DNA of 64,000 nucleotides. Origin: Kalmanozyma brasiliensis GHG001 (lineage: Eukaryota; Basidiomycota; Ustilaginomycetes; Ustilaginales). Each line of letters begins with the position of its first letter. Position 1 is the first letter of the stretch. Location of the stretch: assembly GCF_000497045.1 (NCBI RefSeq), contig NW_015961956.1, positions 186,001 through 250,000 of the forward strand. The letters run 5' to 3'. The notes under the pieces are model-generated. The model was not told the origin of the DNA. It saw only the letters and a program-made list of their open reading frames with translations, and did no database searches. Below, piece by piece: positions 50,130 to 60,447 of this stretch. A program made the translations under genes and the position numbers.

Positions 50130-51492
50130 ATGCTCCGCACAGCGTCCGCAGCAGCATACGGGCTGCGCTACGCGGCGAGCACCTCTACACTTTGTCGGAT
50201 CGCCCCGCGAGCCGCTACATCATCGAGTCGGATGAACAGCAAACGCTTCAAGTCGACGCTCAAAATCTTCCCAGCCTCCTCGTCAGCCCCTCGAGAAGTT
50301 CCCACGCCCATCATCTTTCTCACAGCCTCCAAGTGGACATCGTCAGCGCCCGCCGCAGAAGCCTTCTCACAATGGATCCAGCACTTCTCTTCCCAAGGCT
50401 ACGAGTCCGTCCTGCTCGACCTAGACCCGGATCAGCCGTTATCCGACATCAAAGATTCGTCAAAGCTCATGGAGCTCTTCGAGAAAGATGCGATCGAAAC
50501 TCTGCGTCAAGCTGGCTCAGCTCCGCCCTTTCCACCCGTCATGATCACAAGAGGACCTGCTTCGCTGATTGCACAGACGTATGTCTCGTCGCGGCCGCTC
50601 ACGGCACTACAGCTGATCGACCCACCTATCAACAATGCGTACTTGCGCAAGGATCATCCTGAGCTCTTGCCGGGAGAGCTTGCCGAATTCGACTTCGAAG
50701 CCACCTTCCCCGTGCGCGTGGTGTGGTGTCAAGCAGAGCTGCAGCGACAGCAGGACAAACATGTACCGTGGTATGATGTGCACCGCATCGAACACGAGAG
50801 AGAGGAGGAGGCCGACGAGAGCTTGGATCGATACACGTATGTTGAGGAGAAACAGGGTGCCGAGTCAGCACAAGAGTGGCTCGAGGAGGAAGTCGGTGTG
50901 TGAGTACTGCGAATCACGCCTTTGTGCTGGAAAGTCAAAGGGCTCACGCTGACGTTCCAATCGTTCGCGATCAACAACAGATAGTCTGGACGATATCATC
51001 GATAGAAGCGAGCTTGCCGAGGAGTCGCCTGTGACGTCTTCCAGCTCGAAGTCGAACACCAGCCTGGAGCTGCCAGACTGGTTCACCGCTGGTGACTACA
51101 CCCTGCAACCAGGCTCACGCAAGTATCCTCTGATACTCGACGAGAAGGACCTCGCCGAAAAGTTCATTCGAGGCTCAGGGCCTGGCGGCCAAGCCATCAA
51201 CAAGCTCTCGACCAACGTGCAGCTCACTCACCTTCCGACAGGAACCAAGCTGACATGTCAAGAAACCAGGTCACGCGATCGGAACCGCGAACTCGCTCGG
51301 CGAAGGATGAGTCTGACGCTCGAGAAGCTGGTCAGAGGCGAGGGGGGCGGTAGTCGGATCGACCGGCAAATCGAAAAGGAACGCAAGAAGAAGATGAACA
51401 AGAAGAAGAAGCAGAAGAAGAGGCTCAGGGAGAAGGAGCAGTCAGCGCCCGACGAGACTAAGGCAGATTCATCGGTCAGTCAGGAACCATAA
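50130..51492 (+). CDS. Predicted mitochondrial hydrolase-like / RF-1 (GGQ) fusion protein (two exons)
   Basis: Exon 1 starts at 50130 with a strongly basic, Ser/Ala-rich mitochondrial presequence, then an alpha/beta-hydrolase-like region (PTPIIFLTASKW, GYESVLLDLD, LTALQLIDPPIN) and ends near 50900. Exon 2 runs to 51492 and carries a class I release-factor domain, SGPGGQAINKLSTNVQLTH, with a lysine-rich tail, as in C12orf65/Pth4 rescue factors. Two 85-nt introns fit the frame: 50900-50984 (GTGAGT donor, ATAG acceptor) or 50896-50980 (GTGTGT donor, ACAG acceptor). Exon 2 has no usable ATG of its own, which argues for splicing. Without splicing, exon 1 stops at TGA 50901, giving a 257-residue hydrolase-like protein. 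The role of the first domain is unknown. Confidence 0.68.
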
Positions 51493-51541
51493 TGAACGCA
51501 AGTCAAAAGGTGAATGAATTGCAAATCTAGATACATCTGTG

Positions 51542-52813
51542 TCAAAGCTTACCAGCCTTGACGTCCTCCATGAAGCTTGTCATGACCTCTGCCAGCTTCT
51601 GTGTCTCCTCGACCGTTACAGCGTTGTACAGGCTGGTGCGGATGCCGCCCACGGATCGGTGGCCCTTGACCTGAACGATGTTGCTCTCGGCGCACCTCTT
51701 GACAAAAGCCTCCTCCAGTGCCTCATCGGGCTTATTCTCTCCCGCCCTTGAGATGCGGAAGGTGACGTTCATCCTGCTCCTCGCGGAAGCCTGTCGCACC
51801 GTTGGCAGGTAGACGCCGTCACTATTGTCGATCAGGCCGTAGATGAGCGAGGCTTTCTTCTCGGATCGCTCCGTCGCACCGGCGACACCACCCTTGTTCT
51901 GCAGCAAGTCTGCGAAGACGAGACCAGAGGCATAGATGGCAAACATGGGTGGGGTGTTGTACAGCGAGCCGTTGTCGAGCATGTTCTTGTACACCAGCGT
52001 GGTGGGGATGCGCGGGCCTCCGTTCGGCACGCCTTGGTCGGGATCAACGATGAGATCTTTGCGAACAATAGCGACAGTGGTACCGGAGGGACCAACGTTC
52101 TTCTGGGCGCCAAAGAAGACAATGGCGTGCGCAGCGACGTCGATGGGGCGAGAGAGAATGTTGCTCGAGCAGTCGGCTACGAGGGGCACCTCCTTGCGGT
52201 AGTCCTCTGGCAGATCGTTGATCGGGAAACCGGGGTTGGGGAACTCGACACCGTCGACCGTCTCGTTGTCGCAGTAGTACAGCATGGCCGGCTTGCTCTC
52301 GACTGGGCTCAGCTTCCACTCGCTGACGGGTGGGATCGAGCCGAACTTGCCGTTGGCGCCGTCGACCTTTCGTGAGTCAATCGCGACGTTGGTGGTGGCA
52401 CCCAAGCGAGCAGCTTCCTTGACAGCCTTGGCGGTCCACGAGCCAGTCACGGCGTAGTCGCAGGGTGGGCCCTTGTTGCCGTTCGACTTGAAGTAGTCTG
52501 GATTCTTGACGGCGTGCGCAGCCAGCAAGTTTAGCGCCGTAGCCGAGAACTGCTCCGTGCCACCACCCTGAAGGAAGAGGACGGCGTGGGTATCCGGGAC
52601 ATTGAGGAGAGCTCGCACGTCGGCTTCTGTCTTGTCCATCAGCTTTTGGAATGTCTTTGATCGATGCGAAAGCTCGACAAGGCCCATGCCTGTGCCGTCA
52701 TAGTCGAGGATGCCCTGGGCAGCTTCGAGCAGGACCGAGGTGGGGAGCGAGCTGGGACCAGCACCGAGGTTGATCGTCTGCTCGCGTTTTGAGGTGTCAA
52801 GTGTCTTGCTCAT
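51542..52813 (-). CDS. SER1: Phosphoserine aminotransferase
   Basis: 423 residues, intronless. It begins with the SerC-type N-terminus NLGAGPSSLPTSVLLEAAQG and has MGLVELSHRSKTF, LFLQGGGTEQFSA, the pyridoxal-phosphate lysine in VFFGAQKNVGPSG, and RMNVTFRI followed near the end by GHRSVGGIRTSLYNAV, all family signatures. It converts 3-phosphohydroxypyruvate and glutamate into phosphoserine in the second step of serine synthesis. The length is slightly above yeast Ser1 (395). It is divergent from MED7, 263 bases away. Confidence 0.96.
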   Translation of the reverse strand: MSKTLDTSKREQTINLGAGPSSLPTSVLLEAAQGILDYDGTGMGLVELSHRSKTFQKLMDKTEADVRALLNVPDTHAVLFLQGGGTEQFSATALNLLAAHAVKNPDYFKSNGNKGPPCDYAVTGSWTAKAVKEAARLGATTNVAIDSRKVDGANGKFGSIPPVSEWKLSPVESKPAMLYYCDNETVDGVEFPNPGFPINDLPEDYRKEVPLVADCSSNILSRPIDVAAHAIVFFGAQKNVGPSGTTVAIVRKDLIVDPDQGVPNGGPRIPTTLVYKNMLDNGSLYNTPPMFAIYASGLVFADLLQNKGGVAGATERSEKKASLIYGLIDNSDGVYLPTVRQASARSRMNVTFRISRAGENKPDEALEEAFVKRCAESNIVQVKGHRSVGGIRTSLYNAVTVEETQKLAEVMTSFMEDVKAGKL

Positions 52814-53076
52814 GGCGCCGATGTTGCGTATAGCTCAAGATGGATGGTAGAAGCAGTGGTGGAAGGTGTTGTTCAAGTCTAACGCAGGGCTCCTTGACTG
52901 TGACTCGAGACTTGATGCCAATTTTGGAAGATTGCAGCAGCTCGCCACTTGCAAAAATGGTCGGATCTCGGATCAATGCACGGGGCCTCGCTGCTCAGAG
53001 CCAATCAAGGGTCAACGTGTTTGTGTTGTTCTCCGGCAACACACTCTTTAAACCACCGTCAACCGGGTCCATCACG

Positions 53077-54089
53077 ATGAAAGAGGAGTACGACGAGGCT
53101 GTATCACAGCAGCAAGAGGGTGCCGGAGACAATGCCGCAGCCGGGCCCTCCAACTCGAACCAGATCAGCACGTCCTTCTTCCCACCACCGCCGCAGGTTT
53201 ACAAGAAGTTCACGAAGCGCAATCTGAGGTATCTCGAGATTCTCAATTCGCATCCACTAGCAGACGACGAGACACCATGGGAAGAGCTGAATGCAGCTGA
53301 GCGACTTAAAAGGCAGACTGCCATTCTCCGGCAGCATGGCTTTCTTTTGTTGGGAAGGTCCAATGATAAGCAAGAGGGAGAAGACGTGGAGATGGACGCT
53401 GTCGAGGGTCACGACGCAGGGGCAAACGCAGCCGACCTGCCCGACTTTGACCTGAAAGCGGACCTCGAGCCGCCAAACGTCGACTGGATCGAAGAAGATG
53501 GCGGATACACCGTGTTTGGTCAGCTCTGGCCCATACCTGACGTCACGCCAACATTGGAGCAGCTGGGGATCCCAGTCCTCTACCCACTCGAAGGCACAAA
53601 TCGCAAAGAGCTGCTTCTGACACTACTTCAGACACTGCTGCAGACCTACCGAGAGATCACAGCCGACCTGTTGAAACCAGCACAGCCTTACGACGTCTGG
53701 GTGCCCGCTGTGCCAGATCCCAACCTCACTCCCGAACAGCAACAGCAGCAGATGGCAACCAATCCCGGCTTCTGGACACAGTCGACTGAAGCAAAGGACA
53801 GGCTCAAGCATATGCAGAATGTGGTGGTCAACATGCAATTCCTGATCAACGAGCTCAGACCAGTGCAGGCCAGGGAGACACTCAAGCTCATCATGCAGAT
53901 GCAGCTCGAGAGGCGGAAGCAAGAGACACAGCTCATACGAGAGTAAGTTGCACTTCAGCAAATCTGTCAAGAGATCAGAGAGGCCGATACTGACCCTGCT
54001 TTGCTTCTTGCGTGAACAGCCGATGTGCAAGCATGCGCACACGGGTTCAACAACTCAAAGATATGCTGGCGAAGCAGACTGATTCCTGA
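53077..54089 (+). CDS. MED7: Mediator subunit Med7 (two exons)
   Basis: Exon 1 is 53077-53942 and exon 2 is 54020-54089; the 77-nt intron (GTAAGT donor, AACAG acceptor) joins in frame after an arginine codon, giving 311 residues. Signatures are [16 protein letters not shown] near the N-terminus, [15 protein letters not shown] text ([20 protein letters not shown]), and the helical C-terminal half ([35 protein letters not shown]) that forms the hinge with Med21. Med7 is an essential middle-module subunit of Mediator. The frame is open upstream to 52840 without a conserved start; ATG 53077 fits the family. Confidence 0.93.
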
Positions 54090-54753
54090 CGCTTTATTTA
54101 TAAGCTGTCTGACGATAGACCGCAATATACCCATAGCACGTCCTTAGTCTTACTGTCGTCCGGCTTGATCATTCCGACCCAAGATGATCTTGCAGGGATG
54201 ACTTTGAGTGATGTCGATGCAAGAGGTCTGCGTTCAACACTTGATCGTGCTGGTGAGCTGCGATTTCTCCCCCTGATGAAACGATGGTCTAACAATATGC
54301 AAAATTGAATCTGCATCTGTGACGGCAGAGCGCAGCTTGGAAGATCGGCGGCGAGCTGACAACCGAAGGAGCGAGGCATCCGAGCACGAGCCAAGCGAAA
54401 GGGTTCCTGCGTGTGTGGGTGTGGAGACGATTCGGTCGATTCGCCTCTCTCTGTGGTCATCCAAAGCGAGAACCCTGTCGTTCGGCTTTGTGGTCCGCCG
54501 ACGAAGCCAAGCGTAAGCTCTCTCTCCATCCGCGCACACACACACAAGTCGGAAGCACAGCCTTCGCCCACATCCATCCTCGCCTCTCCCATCCAGCTAT
54601 ATCCTTCTCGGCTTCCATCCCGGATCCTGCTTCGAATCTTATCCTTGCTCTCCTGCAAGTGCTTCTCTTCCATCCATCCAAGGAACAGATTATTGGTCGG
54701 ACGTTCGAGCGACACAAGACCTGGTTGCAGCACCGGCAACAGCTGGAGCCAAT
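54090..54753. other. Intergenic, MED7 3' end and EDE1 leader
   Basis: 664 bases. There is a TTTATTTATAAG A/T-rich patch just after the MED7 stop, perhaps for 3'-end formation, and a short (CA)n at about 54535-54547. No gene is supported. Confidence 0.4.
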
Positions 54754-57700
54754 ATGCAGAGCCCAGCACCTTCAAGCGCAGGAGGCGCGACGCCTCAGAT
54801 CGCTCTCTCTCCAGTAGAGAGGAGCGCTTTTGCGCATCTCTTCAACCTCGCCGACCCGGAGCGAACAGGCATCGTGACTGGCGATGCGGCTGTCGCCTTC
54901 TTCGCCAAATCAAAGCTCCCACCCGCTGTCCTCGGCCAGATTTGGGCCATGGCCGACAGTGCCAACAATGGCTTCCTCACACCGCCTTCTTTCAGTATCG
55001 CGTTGCGTCTCATCAGCCATGCTCAGCGAGGAGAGACCATCACTGATGCCTCCACCAAGCGTCCCGGACCTCCACCCACCATGGAAGGCGTCAATTTGCC
55101 ACTGACCGCACAGCTCACCGGAGGCCAGTCAGGAAGCGCCGTTCCTACCAACATGCCCGGCGTCATCGAGATCAAGACCGAGGATCGCGCCCGCTATACT
55201 CGCATCTTTGCCAACTCCGGACCTGTGGGCGGCATCATCGACGGCGACCGCGCCAAGGAGATCTTCGTCAAGTCAAAGCTGCCCTTTGACAAGCTCGGTG
55301 CCATCTGGAACCTTGCTGATACGCAGGCTCGTGGAGCGTTGGACCTCACCGACTTTATCATCGCCATGCACTTCATCCAAAACACCATGAACGGCACGCT
55401 CAACTCGATCCCCGCTGCTCTTCCTCCCGGTCTCTACGAACAAGCCAAGGGATCCGGCGGTGCTGGCTCGCGTGTCCTTCCGGGCTCGCCTCTCGCTGCT
55501 CAAAACACCGGCGGCTCTGCCTCTGGCTTTGGCTCTTCTGGCATTCCTCGTCAGATGACTGGCTCCTCTTTCCCCCAGCCGGCCTTCCAGCCACCACAGC
55601 AAAGCGCTCCCGCGGCGACCGCTCCCTGGGACGTCAAGCCGGACGAGAAAGCTCGTGCCGACCAATTCTTTGATGGTCTCGACGTCAGCAAACAAGGCAA
55701 GCTCGATGGTGCTGCTGTCGTCCCCTTCTTCATGCAGAGCAAGCTCACCGAACCCGTCCTCGCTCACGTCTGGGACCTGTCCGACATCACCCAGAGCGGC
55801 ACACTCTCCAAGGAAGAGTTCGCTGTAGCGATGCATCTGATCAACGACCAGCTTGCTGGCAAGCCGTTGCCGCAGGCGCTGCCTCCCAGTCTCGTGCCTC
55901 CCTCGATGCGGAGCTTGGACCTTCCTGCTGCTGTCAATCCGCAACAGTCCGACACCCAAAAGGACCTCTTCTCTCTGATGGACGACGATCCGCCTGCGCC
56001 AGCCATCTCCGCCTCGTCAGCTTTCATTGCCCCTTCTGCCGCAGCTCCTGTAGTCACGGGTGCACAAAGCACGCCATTTGGTAGCACCGCTGCGGCTCAG
56101 CGCTCTGCACCTGGCCCCTTCGACGATGACTTCTTCGGCGGGGGTGGGAGCTCAAGCACGCCTACGGCAGCCCAGCCTCAGCCTGTTGCAAGGGCTCTGT
56201 CGCCGGCTGCTACAGGCGGAAGCTTCGGCAGTGCTTCAGCTTTCAGGTCGCCTGGCCTCGCTTCTCCTGGTATTGCCTCGCCTTCGGCGTCCACCTCGCG
56301 TCTTGGCACCTTTGCTGCAGCCGCGCCAGCCGCCGCTGCAGGTGTCGGCGCTGGTGCTGCACTCGGTGGTGCAGGTGGAAATGATCAGAGCGCCGAGTTT
56401 GGCAACAAGTCGATCCAGCTCCAGAGCACCGAGAAGGCCGTCTCAGATCTGCAGTCACAGCGCGGTACCCTCGAGTCGTCTATTGCGACGAACGCCTCGT
56501 CCCTCGCTGAGCTCGAGACACGCCTCTCCACCGTTCGAGGTCAGCACGAGTCTGAGACCAAACTCGTCAAGGATCTCGAGGACCGCCAACAGAAGCAGAG
56601 CGCCGAGCTCAAGACGCTGCGTGAAGACGTCATTCGCGAGGAGAGCGAGCTCAGCGCGCTCAAGGCCGAAAAGGACGAGCTCGAGCAGGCCCTCATGCGT
56701 GACCGTGAAGACGTTCGTGACATGAAGAAGCGCATGAACGACGTCCAGACCGAGACCAAGTCACTCAAGGAGCAGCTGGAGAAGCTTCGTAAGGATGCTA
56801 GGCAGCAGAAGGGTCTCGTTGCGATCAGCAAGAAGCAGCTCGCGACTGCTGAGGGTGATCAGGATAAAACCGCTAGCGAGATCGAGGCGGTGCAGCGAGG
56901 AGAGCTGGGCGACGAAGAAGTTGGTGCTGCCGGTCTGGCGCCCACTTCTCGTGGCACTGCAGCCGACTCTGTGGTCAGTCCTGCCGCCAGCACGCGAAGC
57001 TACAACCCCTTTGACCGCTTTGGAGCTGGAGCAGGGTCGCAGCCTGCTACGCCCACGACGGGTCAACACCCATCTGTTGGCACTTCGCTCGCCGCTGGCG
57101 CGGGTGCAGGTGCGGTGCTGGGTGGCGTTGTCGCTGCTGCCACTCATCACGACGATGGCTCACACGAGACCCAGCAAGACACCCGTGAAGCAGATCCGTT
57201 CGGAGTCCCTGATACCGAGCCGCAGCAGGGCGTCTCCAGTCTAGGATTTGATGATGCCTTTGCAATTCCCGCCGAGTCCACTGCCACCTCTGCTTCTGCA
57301 CCGGGTCATGCTCCGGCCACATCAACTGACTTCGACGACAACTTTGGTGACGACTTCGGCGCCACTGCTCAGGCCGTGCCTGCATCGAGTGCCGAGCCGA
57401 CCGTCAGTGGTCGCCACGATGCCTCTGAACTAGCTGCTGCTGGTGGTCTTGGCGCTGGCGCAGGCCTGCTCGGTGCAGGAGCACTTCGCACTGACGAACC
57501 ATCGAAGCAGCTCGAGTCCGACCCGGCAGCCTCCGGACCTTTCGGCAGTGACGCTACCGCGGCAGACATGAACCGTCCTGACGCAGCCGACGCAGACGAG
57601 GATGAGGACAGCTCGGATGACGAGGATGACGGACCCGAGGAGGTCGGCGGCTACAAGGCTAGAGGATACGACACGCCTGTGGGTGGCGCTGCGGATCGCT

Positions 57701-59202
57701 TCCCCGACGTCGACGCACAGGCAGACCAGGACGGTGCACGCACCGTTCCCGGCGGCCTTGAAGATGTGACCGAGGTCCCCGCCTCGTCAGCTCCAGTCGA
57801 CCCAACTGCGATTGGCGAGATCGGCGGCCGCACTGCATCGACGACCTCTATCGCTCCTGTCAGCCGCCAAGACACCGTCTCGAGCGACCTCAACGAGTAT
57901 TCCGCCCTTGAATCGGCGCAGACTAAGGATGCGGACAGCAGCCACATGGGCGCAGGTACAGCTGCAGCCGGTGGCATTGGTCTTGCCGCGTTGACCGCCG
58001 GTGCAGGCGCCTCGACCTTGGGCGAACGAGGCCACGGTGACGAAACTCCCAACGTCACCACGCCAGCGGACGACAATGTGCCTCTCAGCCAGCTGCTTGG
58101 CTCGCAGAAGACCTTGGAGCCTGCTACCGGCCTAGACCCCAGTGCCAGCCCGACTCTATCAACGAGGGCCCGACGTGCTCCACCTCCGGCTCCGGTTCGT
58201 AGCGCGACCACACTCTCGACATCTTCGGCCAACGCTCGTCCTGTTGCCCCCACCGTGCTCGCTGCTGAGCCAACCACCACTGCTGGAACCGCTGATCCCG
58301 TCACGGCTGTAGGCGAGTCCAGCGGCGCGTCCACCAACCCGTTCGGCATGGACGACTTTGGCAGCGCTCCTGCAGCTTCGACCGTGCCGCAGCAGAAGGC
58401 GACAAACGACAGTGGAAGCGGCAGCAACTTTGACGACTTTGATTCGGCATTCGAGGATCTCGGTCCCTCTGAGGCGGTTCCTACAGCGGCTGCGGCAGGT
58501 GCAACAGGTGCAACTACTGGCGGAGCGTCGACCGGGTTTGACGATGCCTTTGACAACGATTTCGATTTTGTGCCGTCGTTCAGCGCTCCTGGTGCTGCTG
58601 CGGGCGGTGACGGTGCTAGTCGAGGTGTTTCCACCTCAGGTGCTGCTGGAGCAAACAATGCATTCGACGACTTCGATGCTGCGTTCGATAGCAATGCTGG
58701 TGCTCCCAAGACGACCGGCGCAGGCGCATTCAGCGGTTCCGCTTCTGCTTTCCCAGCTGTCGGTGCAGCTGCCGGACTCGGCGCTGCTGCAGGCTCAACT
58801 TCGGCCAGCACCGCTGACCGCGGCACATCCTCGGGCTTCAGCTTTGAAGACGCCTTCGACCCCACCTCCTCTTCCACCGCCGCCGCACCCGCACCTGCAC
58901 TCAACACTGCCGTGACCTCCACCTCGACTCCCGGTGTGACCTCCCCCACCGCCCCAGCCGGCACCTACGCCCCGCCCCCCGGCCCACCTCCCGGCTTCAG
59001 CTCTTCCGCTCCGCCACCCGTCCCCGCTCGCTCAACAGCCATCGCCGAGGCGGAGGACTACACAGGCGCGCTCCCGGACGACGCGGCACCCGTCAAGCAG
59101 CTCTGCGGCATGGGCTTCACGCGCGCCAACGTCATTCTCGCGCTCGAAAAGTCCAACTATCGCACAGAGAAGGCTCTCGAGCGTCTGCTCGCTTCAACGT
59201 AA
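54754..59202 (+). CDS. EDE1: EH-domain endocytic scaffold Ede1 (Eps15 family)
   Basis: 1482 residues, intronless. Three EH domains occupy about residues 20-110, 145-240 and 290-385; each has the Ca-binding-like DxxxxG pattern and a LGQIWAMAD / LGAIWNLAD / LAHVWDLSD helix. A coiled coil follows at about 550-715. The C-terminal half is Ala/Gly/Asp-rich with repeated acidic DFD/FDDAF clusters and two NPF motifs (YNPFDRF, TNPFGMD) that EH domains themselves bind. The protein ends in a UBA domain (about 1447-1482, LCGMGFTRANVILALEKS). Ede1 is an early clathrin-coat pioneer. The stop is 33 bases from the convergent PAC2 stop. Confidence 0.96.
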   Translation: MQSPAPSSAGGATPQIALSPVERSAFAHLFNLADPERTGIVTGDAAVAFFAKSKLPPAVLGQIWAMADSANNGFLTPPSFSIALRLISHAQRGETITDASTKRPGPPPTMEGVNLPLTAQLTGGQSGSAVPTNMPGVIEIKTEDRARYTRIFANSGPVGGIIDGDRAKEIFVKSKLPFDKLGAIWNLADTQARGALDLTDFIIAMHFIQNTMNGTLNSIPAALPPGLYEQAKGSGGAGSRVLPGSPLAAQNTGGSASGFGSSGIPRQMTGSSFPQPAFQPPQQSAPAATAPWDVKPDEKARADQFFDGLDVSKQGKLDGAAVVPFFMQSKLTEPVLAHVWDLSDITQSGTLSKEEFAVAMHLINDQLAGKPLPQALPPSLVPPSMRSLDLPAAVNPQQSDTQKDLFSLMDDDPPAPAISASSAFIAPSAAAPVVTGAQSTPFGSTAAAQRSAPGPFDDDFFGGGGSSSTPTAAQPQPVARALSPAATGGSFGSASAFRSPGLASPGIASPSASTSRLGTFAAAAPAAAAGVGAGAALGGAGGNDQSAEFGNKSIQLQSTEKAVSDLQSQRGTLESSIATNASSLAELETRLSTVRGQHESETKLVKDLEDRQQKQSAELKTLREDVIREESELSALKAEKDELEQALMRDREDVRDMKKRMNDVQTETKSLKEQLEKLRKDARQQKGLVAISKKQLATAEGDQDKTASEIEAVQRGELGDEEVGAAGLAPTSRGTAADSVVSPAASTRSYNPFDRFGAGAGSQPATPTTGQHPSVGTSLAAGAGAGAVLGGVVAAATHHDDGSHETQQDTREADPFGVPDTEPQQGVSSLGFDDAFAIPAESTATSASAPGHAPATSTDFDDNFGDDFGATAQAVPASSAEPTVSGRHDASELAAAGGLGAGAGLLGAGALRTDEPSKQLESDPAASGPFGSDATAADMNRPDAADADEDEDSSDDEDDGPEEVGGYKARGYDTPVGGAADRFPDVDAQADQDGARTVPGGLEDVTEVPASSAPVDPTAIGEIGGRTASTTSIAPVSRQDTVSSDLNEYSALESAQTKDADSSHMGAGTAAAGGIGLAALTAGAGASTLGERGHGDETPNVTTPADDNVPLSQLLGSQKTLEPATGLDPSASPTLSTRARRAPPPAPVRSATTLSTSSANARPVAPTVLAAEPTTTAGTADPVTAVGESSGASTNPFGMDDFGSAPAASTVPQQKATNDSGSGSNFDDFDSAFEDLGPSEAVPTAAAAGATGATTGGASTGFDDAFDNDFDFVPSFSAPGAAAGGDGASRGVSTSGAAGANNAFDDFDAAFDSNAGAPKTTGAGAFSGSASAFPAVGAAAGLGAAAGSTSASTADRGTSSGFSFEDAFDPTSSSTAAAPAPALNTAVTSTSTPGVTSPTAPAGTYAPPPGPPPGFSSSAPPPVPARSTAIAEAEDYTGALPDDAAPVKQLCGMGFTRANVILALEKSNYRTEKALERLLAST

Positions 59203-59235
59203 GCGCAATGCAATGTATATATGGTATTCAAGTGA

Positions 59236-60110
59236 TTAGCCGTAGAGTGAAGATTCGGCGGGCTGACCGAAGAGCGCGGACCATGAGGGCGGCTCCTTGA
59301 ACGACCGATGTGACTCTGCTGCTGATGCGTGTGACGAGGAGAGAAGGTGGAGGACAACGGTGGCTAGATGGTGTGCGTCTTCCCGTGTGTCGCCTTCCGC
59401 GGCGAAGTAGAGCAGTGCACCGAGCTTGTCGCGAAGGTTGTCCTGAGATGCGACGTGGGCAAGCAGCCGTTTTGTGAGCAGTGAGCCTGGGATGTGCGGT
59501 ACGCTCCCCTTACCTTCCTGCGCTGTGGGCGCGAAGGCGTCGCGTGGCGGATTGAAGGTCTTATACGAGCTGGACAGCTTGGACAGCGCCAGTGTAGACG
59601 GAGAAGACCCTGGTGGGGGAAAGGACAGTATGGGCGTGGAAAACTCCTCGTCCGTCCGCGCGGCCGCGTCGATTGAGCTCAGCCACAGTGTCTCTGCGAA
59701 GCTGCTCTCTGAGATCCAGTGTGTGAGCGCAGTGATGTACGCGGCGCTGGAAGACTTGTACACCGGCGAGCGCTGCTGAATCACTGTCAGGGTGCCGTTG
59801 GAGAAGACTGCAAGATGGTTCACTGTCAGCTTCACCATCAGGAATATAAAGGAAGCATGGAGAGGAGAGATGGCTTACCCTCAAGCGCAGTCGTCAAGTC
59901 GTCATCCCCGCTATCTGACGGTCCGACGAACGGAAAGCAGTATGCAGGATCGAATCGCCCCACCTTCGTGAGCTTCAGCGACGCATCGTGCAGCAAGAGG
60001 TCGATGGCGAGCTGCGGCACGGAGCCGATAGATACAGCGGGTATGACCAGTGTCGTACCCTGTAGTGAGATGGCCGAAGCGGTCGGTGTGAAGAATGGTG
60101 TCTGCGTCAT
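59236..60110 (-). CDS. PAC2: Proteasome assembly chaperone 2 (PAC2/Add66), two exons
   Basis: Exon 1 is 59879-60110 and exon 2 is 59236-59807; the 71-nt intron (GTAAGC donor, TTGCAG acceptor) gives 267 residues. TTLVIPAVSIGSVPQLAIDL near the N-terminus and VFSNGTLTVIQQRSPVYK after the intron are family hallmarks. Pac2 (yeast Add66/Poc2) binds Pac1 to build the alpha-ring of the 20S proteasome. The start at 60110 gives MTQTPFF, a normal N-terminus. It is divergent from PUP1, a proteasome subunit, with 337 bases between the starts. Confidence 0.87.
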
Positions 60111-60447
60111 CTTGAGCAAAGGTGATGGTGTGCGGCTGTCAAAGTGTGCTTCGAGAAGCAGGGGAAGTCAGGGTCTCGAGAAGGTGTGGAGGCGAGAAAT
60201 GTGAGCTTGTTAGACCTCTTATGAAACGGGCACGGCGCGAAATGAGCTTGCGTGTTGGTCTCCCTCGCGGTTGCGCAGCTGTCTCTAGAGCTCGATCACT
60301 CCACATTGCCAAATAACGCGCTTCCAGACGCACGCTTTGTCCACCTCCAACACCACTTCCTTCCTGCCGCATCCTCACCATCTCACCTTCGCCTCGTGCT
60401 CACATCACCGTCAGCACCGACATCACCTAAGACAGGCTCATCAGACG
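60111..60447. promoter_or_regulatory. Shared divergent promoter, PAC2 / PUP1
   Basis: 337 bases between a proteasome chaperone gene and a proteasome subunit gene that face away from each other. It could co-regulate both. I saw no exact copy of the yeast Rpn4 site (GGTGGCAAA) in it; CATTGCCAAATAAC near 60306 is only loosely similar. Confidence 0.5.

Noticed and set aside
50130..50903. Separate single-domain hydrolase gene followed by an independent RF-1 gene
   Set aside because: The RF-1 frame has no ATG upstream of its GGQ domain, so the spliced fusion is the simpler reading; kept as an alternative isoform.
57651..58964. 437-codon open frame antisense to EDE1
   Set aside because: Ala/Val/Pro/Ser-rich mirror of the GC-rich EDE1 repeats, with no motif of its own.
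60301..60320. Possible Rpn4 (PACE) site upstream of PUP1
   Set aside because: CATTGCCAAATAAC does not match GGTGGCAAA or its complement.
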